A stretch of DNA of 10,677 nt, from positions 1 through 10,677 of the forward strand of contig DATMXR010000236.1 of assembly GCA_035561315.1 (NCBI GenBank). The letters are read 5' to 3'. Positions 1 to 5,786 of the stretch are shown one piece after another; positions within the stretch are counted from its first letter, which is position 1; each line of letters begins with the position of its first letter. This DNA is from JAEYLA01 sp035561315. GTDB taxonomy: Bacteria; Bacillota; Clostridia; Christensenellales; CAG-138. The notes beneath the pieces were generated by a model. The model saw nothing but the letters and a program-made list of their open reading frames with translations, had not been told where the DNA came from and made no database searches. Both the position numbers and the translations under genes were made by a program.

Positions 1-243
1 GAAGACCCCCAAAGGGACCGCCCCCGGCCGCAGCACGGCCAGCCCCGCCCGCAGGGCGGGCAGCGCCCCCAGGATGGGCAGCCGCGGCCGCAGGGAGAGC
101 AGCGTCCCCAGCAGCCAAGACAGCCCCGCCCGCAGCAGGCGGAAGGCGGCGGGGAGGGCCAGCAGAAGCCCCGCCACAACCACAGGGGCAACCGCAACCG
201 CCGCAGGCGCCCGGGGAACACCCCGCCCGCCGCGGAGGAATAA
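1..243 (+). CDS. C-terminal Pro/Gln/Arg-rich tail of an unidentified protein (5' truncated)
   Basis: An open frame enters from the left edge in frame 1 and ends at TAA 241-243, giving 80 residues. The whole visible part is low complexity. It repeats a unit of about seven residues built on PRPQxGQ (QPRPQ occurs three times, encoded at 40-54, 79-93 and 121-135), then turns into a basic stretch (HNHRGNRNRRRRPGN) and ends in PPAAEE. No folded domain is visible. Such basic, Pro/Gln-rich disordered tails occur on RNA-associated bacterial proteins. In Clostridia the PSP1/RicT (YaaT) family often carries a similar tail, which makes that family my best guess, but the conserved part lies outside the window. 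That the frame is coding is supported by the repeat being conserved at peptide level with synonymous base changes, and by an intrinsic terminator about 50 bases after the stop. Confidence 0.55.
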   Translation, partial: EDPQRDRPRPQHGQPRPQGGQRPQDGQPRPQGEQRPQQPRQPRPQQAEGGGEGQQKPRHNHRGNRNRRRRPGNTPPAAEE

Positions 244-296
244 GCGGAGCGAGACTTGCAAATGCAGGAACACAGAGGGAATATCTGTAAATTATC

Positions 297-330
297 GGCG
301 CGGCTTTCAAATAAGCCGCGCCGTGTTTGT
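297..330 (+). terminator. Intrinsic terminator after the truncated gene
   Basis: A perfect 10-bp stem, GGCGCGGCTT (297-306) with AAGCCGCGCC (313-322), closes a six-base loop and is followed by the T-rich stretch GTGTTTGTGT. It lies about 50 bases past the stop at 243 and before the ferredoxin promoter, so it separates the two transcription units. Confidence 0.8.
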
Positions 331-464
331 GTGCCCGTATGCTGAAAAAAGCGCCAGATTCCCGGTTGTTTCCGCATCCGGATCCCTGTTTGGGGATATG
401 AAAACGCCGCCGGGTTAACGTCGGCAAACGCAACAAATGGAGCCCTGTTTTTCATATTTATACG

Positions 465-492
465 TTGCATTTTACCGGATGCATGCTACAAT
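465..492 (+). promoter_or_regulatory. Vegetative (sigma-A type) promoter of the ferredoxin gene
   Basis: TTGCAT (465-470) and TACAAT (487-492) are separated by 16 bases, each one or two bases from consensus. The start codon is 30 bases past the -10 box, with the ribosome-binding site GGAGG at 508-512 in between. Together with the terminators on both sides this indicates a monocistronic transcript. The stretch 331-464 before it shows nothing recognisable. Confidence 0.7.
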
Positions 493-522
493 AGAACCAA
501 ATGATATGGAGGTAACGAACAT

Positions 523-693
523 ATGGCATATGTAATCAACGATGAATGCATCAGCTGCGGCGCTTGCGAAAGCGAATGTGCAGTCAACGCTATTTCCCAG
601 GGCGACTCCCAGTATGTCATCGACGCCGATCTTTGCATCGACTGCGGTTCCTGCGCGAGCGTATGTCCCGTTGGCGCGCCCAACCCCGCGTAA
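523..693 (+). CDS. Clostridial-type 2[4Fe-4S] ferredoxin
   Basis: A 56-residue protein made of two CxxCxxCxxxC motifs: C9, C12, C15, C19 and C38, C41, C44, C48. Each cluster takes three cysteines from one motif and one from the other. This is the small soluble low-potential electron carrier of anaerobes, serving pyruvate:ferredoxin oxidoreductase, hydrogenases and similar enzymes. Length, N-terminus (MAY), central region (AISQGDSxxVIDAD) and C-terminus (CPVGAP) match the classical Clostridium pasteurianum ferredoxin type closely. The ATG is preceded by GGAGG ten bases upstream. One small departure: the residue after C19 is Ala, where most family members have Pro; the second motif keeps its Pro (C48-P49). 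The gene stands alone, so its redox partner is not indicated by neighbours. Identification is firm. Confidence 0.96.
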   Translation: MAYVINDECISCGACESECAVNAISQGDSQYVIDADLCIDCGSCASVCPVGAPNPA

Positions 694-743
694 AAACAAA
701 CAGGATCATATGCGCCCATATAGGCGTACAGCGATGGTAAAGG

Positions 744-771
744 CCCGCGTTTTGACAAACACGGGTTTTTT
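744..771 (+). terminator. Intrinsic terminator of the ferredoxin gene
   Basis: CCCGCGTTT (744-752) pairs with AAACACGGG (757-765), nine positions with one C-A mismatch, around a four-base TGAC loop, and is followed directly by six T (766-771). It lies 50 bases after the ferredoxin stop. In the other direction there is no good T run, so it is at best a weak terminator for the convergent operon that ends at 824. Confidence 0.75.
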
Positions 772-823
772 CATGTCCTTTGGGGAAGGGGCGCCGCGCC
801 GGAGCGTCAGCGCGCGTTTCCCC

Positions 824-1840
824 TTATGAAATGGGCAGGCAATCGGTTTTTTGGACGCATGCCCATACGGCGGAACCTGTGGAAAGCCGGGCGGCGCTGT
901 TATAGAGCACGTCCGCGCGCAGCGTGCACCCGTTTGCGTTTAAGGTATAGCGCAGCACGTTGCCGTGCGGGGTATAGTCCGCCACGGCGGCGGGGAAGCG
1001 GTATGCGTCCTCCGTTTCCTCCGGAGGCGAAACAAAAAGCGATATGGTTTCCGGCCGCACGGCAACATCCGTATCTTCTGCGTAGAGGCCAAGCGTGGCG
1101 GCGGAGAATTCCTGCGCGCTTATGATGTTGTAGTGGCCGATAAAACCGGCCGCAAACCGGGTGTGCGGGGAAGTATACAGCTCCATCGGGTTGCCGGATT
1201 GTTCGATCCGCCCGGCGTTGAGCAGATGGATGACGTCCGAGAGCACCATCGCCTCGTCCTGATCGTGCGTGACGAACACGGTGGTAAGGGAAAGCTCCTT
1301 ATGGATTTCGCGGATGCGGCTTTGCAGGGATTTTCTCAGCTTTGCGTCGATAGCGCTCAGGGGCTCGTCCAAAAGAAGCACCTTGGGCTTCAATACGATG
1401 CTGCGCGCGAGCGCCACGCGCTGCTGCTGGCCGCCGGAAAGCTGGGCCGGGTATTGCTTTTCCTTGCCTGTCATCTCCACCATGCGCATCATCTCGCTCA
1501 CGGCCGTATGGATTTCCTCCTGCGGCAGCTTTTTCAATCTGAGACCAAAGGCGATATTCTCCCAGGCCGTCATGTTGGGGAACAGGCTGTACTGCTGGAA
1601 CACCATGCCGATGTTCCGGTGCTGCGGCTCCTTAAACGTGATTTCCTCCCCATCCAGGCGGATGGAACCGGACGCGGGCGCTTCCAGCCCTGCGAGGCAC
1701 CTTAAAAGCGTGCTTTTTCCGCAGCCGGAGGGGCCGAGCAGCGTGGCGAACTGGCCTTTTTCTATCGCAAGGCTCGTATCGTCGAGCACCTTTGCTTTTC
1801 CAAAGCTCTTGTTCAGGTTTTTGATTTCTATATAGGACAT
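824..1840 (-). CDS. ABC transporter ATP-binding protein (PotA/FbpC-type, MOI class)
   Basis: A 338-residue ATPase that powers the importer formed with the two upstream permeases. In order: Walker A GPSGCGKST (36-44), Q-loop Q82 in VFQQYSLFP, signature LSGGQ (134-138), Walker B VLLLDE (154-159), D-loop region SAIDAKLR, switch H192 in FVTHDQDEA. After about residue 235 follows a C-terminal TOBE/OB-like regulatory domain (VAVRPETI at 259-266). Length and domain plan fit importers for polyamines, ferric iron, sulfate and 2-aminoethylphosphonate. The frame stays open far upstream, but the start is set by ATG 1838-1840 with AGGAGGAG just before it, and by the one-base TGATG overlap with the permease stop. 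It is the last gene of its operon and faces the ferredoxin terminator across 52 bases. Function class is certain, substrate unknown. Confidence 0.95.
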   Translation of the reverse strand: MSYIEIKNLNKSFGKAKVLDDTSLAIEKGQFATLLGPSGCGKSTLLRCLAGLEAPASGSIRLDGEEITFKEPQHRNIGMVFQQYSLFPNMTAWENIAFGLRLKKLPQEEIHTAVSEMMRMVEMTGKEKQYPAQLSGGQQQRVALARSIVLKPKVLLLDEPLSAIDAKLRKSLQSRIREIHKELSLTTVFVTHDQDEAMVLSDVIHLLNAGRIEQSGNPMELYTSPHTRFAAGFIGHYNIISAQEFSAATLGLYAEDTDVAVRPETISLFVSPPEETEDAYRFPAAVADYTPHGNVLRYTLNANGCTLRADVLYNSAARLSTGSAVWACVQKTDCLPIS

Positions 1841-2637
1841 CAGCTTTTCTCCTCCTGCGGCGCATTTCTTTTTTTGGTGAAGAACACCGCGCCGGAAATG
1901 ATGAGCGTGACGAGGAACAGCACCATGACGATGGCGCTTGAAAGCTGCCCGGAGCGGAACTGCGCGCGGTAGAGGTACATCTGCGCGGTCTGGTAATAGT
2001 TTCCGCCAAGCGTGTTCGCCACCACGAAATCCCCGAACACGATGGCGAGGGAAAGCATGCACGAAACCGTAATGCCGGAAACGATGTTGGGCACGATCAC
2101 GCGGAAGAAGGCAGCAAACCGGCTTGCGCCCAAAATCTGCGCGGCTTCCATCAGGCAGCGCGCATTGACCGCCTGCAGGCTGTTCCTGATGCCCTGGTAC
2201 ATATAGGGAAGAATCACGACGCAGTAGGTCGCCGTCATCATCAGGATGCGGTTGTTGAGGGGCGCGGGCGCTCCCGCGTACAGGGAAAGCACGCTGATGG
2301 CGATAATCACGCCCTGTATGGCATATGGGATGGTGCATAGGACCTGTATGTATTTGTCCCATTCCGGGTGGTAGGCGGTGATTACAAACATGCAGAGCAG
2401 CACGATCACCGTGCAGGCCGCCACCGAAGCCGCAGAGATCAGAAGCGTGCGTCCCACGCTCAGCAAAAATGCGGCGTCCGAGAAAACCTCGAGATAATAC
2501 CGGAATGTCAGGCCGCTCGGCAGCACCTCGTTCCACGCGCTGAATATGGAATACAGGAACGTAAACGCCAGGGGGATGAGCAGGTAGGCGCAGATGAGCA
2601 CGATTACAAGCGCCCCGCCGCCGGATGTTTTTTTCAT
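1840..2637 (-). CDS. ABC transporter permease, second subunit (PotC/PhnV-like)
   Basis: A 265-residue integral membrane protein with about six hydrophobic segments (roughly 9-32, 62-88, 98-120, 131-148, 187-210, 234-254). The cytoplasmic EAA loop that docks on the ATPase is clear: MEAAQILGASRFAAFFRVIVP at about 163-183, with the conserved Gly at 170. The C-terminal half (FGDFVVANTLGG...YLYRAQFRSG) is typical of the second permease of spermidine/2-aminoethylphosphonate-type importers. The reading frame continues upstream into the neighbouring gene, but the start is ATG 2635-2637, which overlaps the preceding permease stop as ATGA. The gene ends in a TGATG overlap with the ATPase gene, so translation of the three is probably coupled. 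Substrate unknown. Confidence 0.93.
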   Translation of the reverse strand: MKKTSGGGALVIVLICAYLLIPLAFTFLYSIFSAWNEVLPSGLTFRYYLEVFSDAAFLLSVGRTLLISAASVAACTVIVLLCMFVITAYHPEWDKYIQVLCTIPYAIQGVIIAISVLSLYAGAPAPLNNRILMMTATYCVVILPYMYQGIRNSLQAVNARCLMEAAQILGASRFAAFFRVIVPNIVSGITVSCMLSLAIVFGDFVVANTLGGNYYQTAQMYLYRAQFRSGQLSSAIVMVLFLVTLIISGAVFFTKKRNAPQEEKS

Positions 2638-3476
2638 TTTGCGGCTCCTTTGGCGCGTTTTAGAACGGCGCTCTGGCACAGGACGGAGACGACCATCAGC
2701 AGCATCATGACCACCGCGAGGGCGCTGCCGAATTCCCTGCGCTGCACCATATCGCCTACGAACTGTTCGGAAATCCGGATGGGCAGCAGCGAGAAGTTGC
2801 CCTGCAGCAGCGCGTAAGCCGTGGCGTAGGCCGCGAGCGCGTTGCTGAAGAGCACGCTGAAAGTGCCCAGAAGGCTTGGCAGAAGCGCCGGCAGGCCGAC
2901 TTTCGTCCAGTAATGGAAGCTGCTGCCGCCCAAAAGGCTGACCGATTCCCGCCATTCTTTTCTGAGCCCGTCAAACGCGGGAATCAGCAGCAGTACACAA
3001 AGCGGTATCTGAAAATAGATATAGGTGAGCATCAGGCCGGGCAGCCCGTAGATATTAAACCCGGCCAGCGCCGGGATGCTGAATTGCTTTCCCAGCAGCA
3101 CGAACACGCCGACGTTGCCGAACATGATGATGAACGCGAACGCCAGCGGGAGCCCCGCAAAATTGGAACACATGTTGAGCACGCTCATAAAGAACGCCTT
3201 GAGCCGCGAGGACGCGGCGTTGGCCGCCTTCGCCCCGAAAAACGCGGCGGCCATGCCGACCAGCGAGGAGGCGACGGAAACCGCCACGCTGTTGAATACC
3301 GCCTGTTGGTAAAGTGGTTTTGTGAATATGGCGGAATAGTGCTCCAGCGTAAAAGCGAGGCTTTCCTCCGCCTTGAAGCTGCGCAGTATGACGGCGAAAA
3401 CCGGCGCAAACTCAAATAGGAGTATGAGCAGCGCGAAGGGCAGCATGGCAAACAGGTATGTTCGTTTAACCTTCAA
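2634..3476 (-). CDS. ABC transporter permease, first subunit (PotB/PhnU-like), TTG start
   Basis: A 280-residue membrane protein with segments at roughly 7-31, 61-83, 95-120, 145-166, 200-224 and 252-272. The EAA-type loop is at about 174-196 (ESVSLLGGSSFHYWTKVGLP), with Glu177, Gly183 and Pro196 in the expected places. It pairs with the next permease to form the heterodimeric pore. The first plausible start is TTG 3474-3476, nine bases after GGAGG, giving MKVKRTYLFAML. The next in-frame ATG (residue 11) would cut into the first membrane helix and has no ribosome-binding site. The start lies 11 bases inside the 3' end of the phosphoesterase gene, and the end overlaps the next permease by ATGA. 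The open frame upstream of TTG only reads through the phosphoesterase gene in another frame. Confidence 0.9.
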   Translation of the reverse strand: MKVKRTYLFAMLPFALLILLFEFAPVFAVILRSFKAEESLAFTLEHYSAIFTKPLYQQAVFNSVAVSVASSLVGMAAAFFGAKAANAASSRLKAFFMSVLNMCSNFAGLPLAFAFIIMFGNVGVFVLLGKQFSIPALAGFNIYGLPGLMLTYIYFQIPLCVLLLIPAFDGLRKEWRESVSLLGGSSFHYWTKVGLPALLPSLLGTFSVLFSNALAAYATAYALLQGNFSLLPIRISEQFVGDMVQRREFGSALAVVMMLLMVVSVLCQSAVLKRAKGAAK

Positions 3477-4296
3477 AAAACGGCACCTCCAACTCCTGTA
3501 AGGATCGCATGCCCGGCGCGCGTTCCATATCGAGGCATGCGCAAAGCAGCGGCGCAACGCAAAGCTGCGGGATTGCATTGCGGGTGAAGTCCCCGCGGCG
3601 GGCGGAGGGGGAAAACAGGTACAGCGCCGTTTCGCGCTGTTCGTCCGTGTTGCCGCCGTGCAGGCCAAGACCGTTCATGCCGTGGTCCGCGGTGACGACG
3701 ACGCTGCAGCCCGCTTCCGTCAGCTCCGGCACGAGCACGGAAAGCAGCATGTCGGCTTTCGCCGCCGCTTTCGCGTATTGCGGGCTTGCACAAGTGAAGG
3801 CGTGCCCCGCGTCGTCAATGTTCATGGTATGTATCATCAAAAAGTCCGGGCCATGGCGCTGCAACAAGTAGGTCGCGTCCGCAAGCACATGGGAGTCCGG
3901 ATAATTGTCCTCAAAATAAAACACGCCGTGCTGTATGGCGCAATCCGGATCGTTTAAAAAGCGGTCGGTTTTATGGCTGAACGGGGCGCGCACATACAGC
4001 TCGCTGATCCAGCAGTAGGCCGCGGCGGCGGTCGAAAGCCCGTTTTTGCGGCAGAGGGAAAAGATGTTTTCGCACCGGGAAAGCCGGACGGCGAGGTTGC
4101 TTGCAACGCCGTGCTCCAGGACGGGAAGCCCGGTCAAAAGCGTTTCATACATCGGGCGGGAGCTTGCGGGAAGCTCTCCGCGCACGCGGTGCTTTGCGAT
4201 GGCGCCCGCCTCCGTCAGATGCTCCAGATACCCCAGGTTCTCCGTTGCCGTCCGGTAATTGCAGCCGTCGAGCAGTATGAATACGGTTTTTGCCAT
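3466..4296 (-). CDS. Alkaline-phosphatase-superfamily phosphoesterase (NPP/phosphonoacetate-hydrolase-like)
   Basis: A 276-residue protein with the full two-metal site of the nucleotide pyrophosphatase/phosphodiesterase branch: D10 (LLDG), candidate nucleophile S46 in S-x-P-x4-L-x-T-G (46-56), D161 and H165 in DDAGH, D204-H205 in TADHG, and H213 in GLHGG. The family hydrolyses phosphate mono- and diesters, and phosphonoacetate in the PhnA branch. It is compact: the usual members are nearer 400 residues, so the cap insertions are reduced. There is no signal peptide or membrane segment, so it should act in the cytoplasm, after import. ATG 4294-4296 follows AAGGAG by seven bases. The gene sits between the binding-protein gene and the permease genes, overlapping the first permease by 11 bases, which ties it to the transported substrate. 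Superfamily is firm, substrate is inferred. Confidence 0.88.
   Translation of the reverse strand: MAKTVFILLDGCNYRTATENLGYLEHLTEAGAIAKHRVRGELPASSRPMYETLLTGLPVLEHGVASNLAVRLSRCENIFSLCRKNGLSTAAAAYCWISELYVRAPFSHKTDRFLNDPDCAIQHGVFYFEDNYPDSHVLADATYLLQRHGPDFLMIHTMNIDDAGHAFTCASPQYAKAAAKADMLLSVLVPELTEAGCSVVVTADHGMNGLGLHGGNTDEQRETALYLFSPSARRGDFTRNAIPQLCVAPLLCACLDMERAPGMRSLQELEVPFFEG
3486..3490 (-). promoter_or_regulatory. Ribosome-binding site that decides the TTG start of the first permease
   Basis: GGAGG (reading 3490 to 3486 on the minus strand) lies inside the last codons of the phosphoesterase gene, nine bases before TTG 3476-3474. No ATG or GTG is placed correctly behind it. Confidence 0.7.
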
Positions 4297-4340
4297 GCAG
4301 CGCTCCTTGATTGCCCGAAAAGGATGAAAGGTTTAGAACA

Positions 4341-4520
4341 GGGGCTGTCGCATTAAGCATTTTCAATGCATAATGCAAGGATATTTCACCTACGGCGAAA
4401 CCCCGGGGTTCTAAAAAGGCGTCACCGGCGCCTTTTTTGCCCCTTTGCGGCACCGAACCCGCTGTCGCGCTAAGTGCACTTGAATATATATTCATTGTAT
4501 CAACTTAGCGCGACAGCCCC
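4341..4520. repeat. MITE-like inverted-repeat element inside the transporter operon
   Basis: The two ends are inverted copies: GGGGCTGTCGCATTAAG starting at 4341, and the reverse complement of 4520-4503, which reads GGGGCTGTCGCGCTAAGT. A third copy, GCTGTCGCGCTAAGT (4461-4475), pairs perfectly over 15 bases with 4503-4517. Inside are further palindromes: 12-base arms 4350-4361/4365-4376 with one mismatch, AACCCCGGGGTT (4399-4410), a hairpin with A and T tracts (4413-4437), and TGAATATATATTCA (4481-4494). It contains no ORF. Size, terminal inverted repeats and dense secondary structure fit a non-autonomous miniature transposable element. No clear target-site duplication is visible at the edges, and no transposase is in the window. 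It fills most of the gap between the binding-protein stop (4539) and the phosphoesterase start (4296). Confidence 0.72.
4413..4438 (-). terminator. Terminator-like hairpin within the MITE-like element (possible intra-operon attenuator)
   Basis: GGCG and CGCC flanked by A and T tracts form a nine-pair stem (4413-4421 with 4429-4437) around a seven-base loop. On the minus strand the stem is followed by TTTTT, the form of an intrinsic terminator. On the plus strand it is followed by TTTTTT as well, so it is symmetric. Transcription of the operon passes through it after the binding-protein gene and before the phosphoesterase and permease genes, so it could lower expression of the downstream genes. 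Confidence 0.55.
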
Positions 4521-4538
4521 ATGTCTTTGTAAAAACGT

Positions 4539-5636
4539 TTATTTCGTGTATACGATGACGTTTTCCTGCCAGAGCGTGCCGATTTCCTTGGTGGTCGCTT
4601 CCCACGCGGCCATATCCCGGACCAGGCGGGCATTCTGGTACTGGGAGTCTTCCACCAGCTTGGCCTTCACGTCGTCCGGGAGCACAACGGAGCTGCGCAC
4701 GGGCTTTGCGTAGCCGCGCGCCAGGTTGATCTGGCCTTCGTCGCTGAGTATGAACTCGCGCGCGAGCGCCGCGGCGTACGGGTGCTTGGAGTATTTGTTG
4801 ATGATGGTGGTGTAGCCGCTCTGGATGGAGGCCTCGGAGGGGATGGTGACTTCGAAGTTTGCATCCGGGCTGTTGGCCACAAACTGGTCGCGGTAGCCTA
4901 AAGCGTTATAATCCCACAGGAACGCGACGCCGATCTCGCCCTTTTCGATGCGCGCGAGGGAGTTTTCGCCAAGGTCCAGTCTGCCCTGCTCTGCGAGCTG
5001 GCGGAAGAAATCGAGGCCGGGCCGGACGTTGCCCTCGTCCCCGCCAAAGGCGATGGCCGCCGCAAGCACCGCGAACTGCGCCTGGTTGGCCTTGGCCACG
5101 TCGCCGACGCTCACGTTGTAATCGCCCGCGAGGATGTCCGCAAAGGAGGTCGGCGCCGCGGCGACAATCTTTTTGTTGGTCAGCATGGCCATGGTGCCGT
5201 AATAGGCGATAATCCAGTTGCCGTCCTCATCCTTGGCCCAGTCCGGGATATCGTTCCAGTAGCTGGTCTTGTAGGGGAGGGCGAGGCCTTTTTCCACGGC
5301 GATAGGCCCGAACGCCTGGCCGACGTCGCCGATATCCTTGGTGGCGTTCTCTTTTTCGGATTCGAACACCGCAAGCTCCTCGGCGGAGGACATATCCACA
5401 TCCGAATGCTCGAGACCGTAGGCGGACTTGAGATCGGCCCAGGTTTCGCCCCAGTTGGCCCAGGAATCCGGCATGCCCACGGAATCCACGCGGCCGTCTT
5501 TTTTGGCGAGTTCCGCCAGTTCTTCCACCGTGATGCCGTTGAGATCCACGTTCTGAGTCGCTGCGGGCGCGGCGCAGCCGCCAAAGAGCAGCACGGACGC
5601 GCAAATTCCCGCGATTGCCTGAATGACCTTTTTCAT
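4539..5636 (-). CDS. ABC transporter substrate-binding lipoprotein (AfuA/PhnS-like, COG1840 type)
   Basis: A 365-residue exported lipoprotein. The signal peptide is MKK followed by a hydrophobic run and a lipobox ending LLFGGC, with lipidation at Cys21, then a short AAPAATQN linker. The mature part looks like a type-2 periplasmic-binding fold: DSVGMPDSWANWGETW (51-66), a hinge region around WIIAYYGTMAMLTNKK (141-156), and the C-terminal pattern SGYTTIINKYSKHPYAAALAREFILSDEGQ (273-302), familiar from iron(III), 2-aminoethylphosphonate and spermidine-type binding proteins. I cannot assign the ligand. The frame is open 20 codons further upstream, but ATG 5634-5636 is the start because it begins the signal peptide and follows GAGGAG. 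It should deliver substrate to the permeases downstream, from which it is separated by the MITE-like element. Confidence 0.9.
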   Translation of the reverse strand: MKKVIQAIAGICASVLLFGGCAAPAATQNVDLNGITVEELAELAKKDGRVDSVGMPDSWANWGETWADLKSAYGLEHSDVDMSSAEELAVFESEKENATKDIGDVGQAFGPIAVEKGLALPYKTSYWNDIPDWAKDEDGNWIIAYYGTMAMLTNKKIVAAAPTSFADILAGDYNVSVGDVAKANQAQFAVLAAAIAFGGDEGNVRPGLDFFRQLAEQGRLDLGENSLARIEKGEIGVAFLWDYNALGYRDQFVANSPDANFEVTIPSEASIQSGYTTIINKYSKHPYAAALAREFILSDEGQINLARGYAKPVRSSVVLPDDVKAKLVEDSQYQNARLVRDMAAWEATTKEIGTLWQENVIVYTK

Positions 5637-5786
5637 AACAAATACTCCTCTGCTAAAAATGGAATACGGGTTAACGGCAAGCTTGCCGCCCGCCAAGGCG
5701 GAGGCTTGTCCTGATTACGATTGTATGGCGCATGTTTCCCAGCCGCGTTAAAGACATGTATATTGTATGTAAAACAGGAAAGGGAT
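5637..5786 (-). other. Gap between the C45 gene and the binding-protein gene, with two GC-rich palindromes
   Basis: This 150-base gap holds CGGCAAGCTTGCCG (5675-5688, perfect 14-base palindrome) directly next to CCGCC-AA-GGCGG (5690-5701). Neither is followed by a T run, so they are poor terminators; they could be an operator, an mRNA stabiliser or a remnant. A TACAAT on the minus strand has no fitting -35 box. I found no convincing promoter, so it is open whether the binding-protein gene is co-transcribed with the C45 gene. Confidence 0.4.

Noticed and set aside
44..60. CCCGCCC-GCA-GGGCGGG hairpin.
   Set aside because: It lies inside the coding tail, has no T tract and is explained by the Pro/Arg/Gly codon content.
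781..823. A possible terminator just after the ATPase stop, using GGGG and CCCC runs.
   Set aside because: The arms are poorly matched and no T run follows on the minus strand.
1841..2536. The ATPase reading frame continues open to 2536, suggesting a 570-residue fusion protein.
   Set aside because: The upstream part has no recognisable domain and lies over the permease gene in another frame. The ABC domain starts exactly at ATG 1838-1840 behind a strong ribosome-binding site.
2638..2955. The second permease frame remains open to 2955.
   Set aside because: The extra sequence is Arg/Gln/Ala-rich frame-shadow of the first permease; the ATGA overlap at 2634-2637 with a hydrophobic N-terminus marks the real start.
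4470..4502. A promoter for the phosphoesterase gene inside the element (TACAAT on the minus strand).
   Set aside because: No acceptable -35 hexamer lies 15-19 bases upstream of it.
4330..4530. Target-site duplication flanking the MITE-like element.
   Set aside because: Only a loose ACA/ACAT similarity is visible just outside the two ends once one is reverse-complemented. No direct repeat could be found, so insertion is not proven by a duplication.
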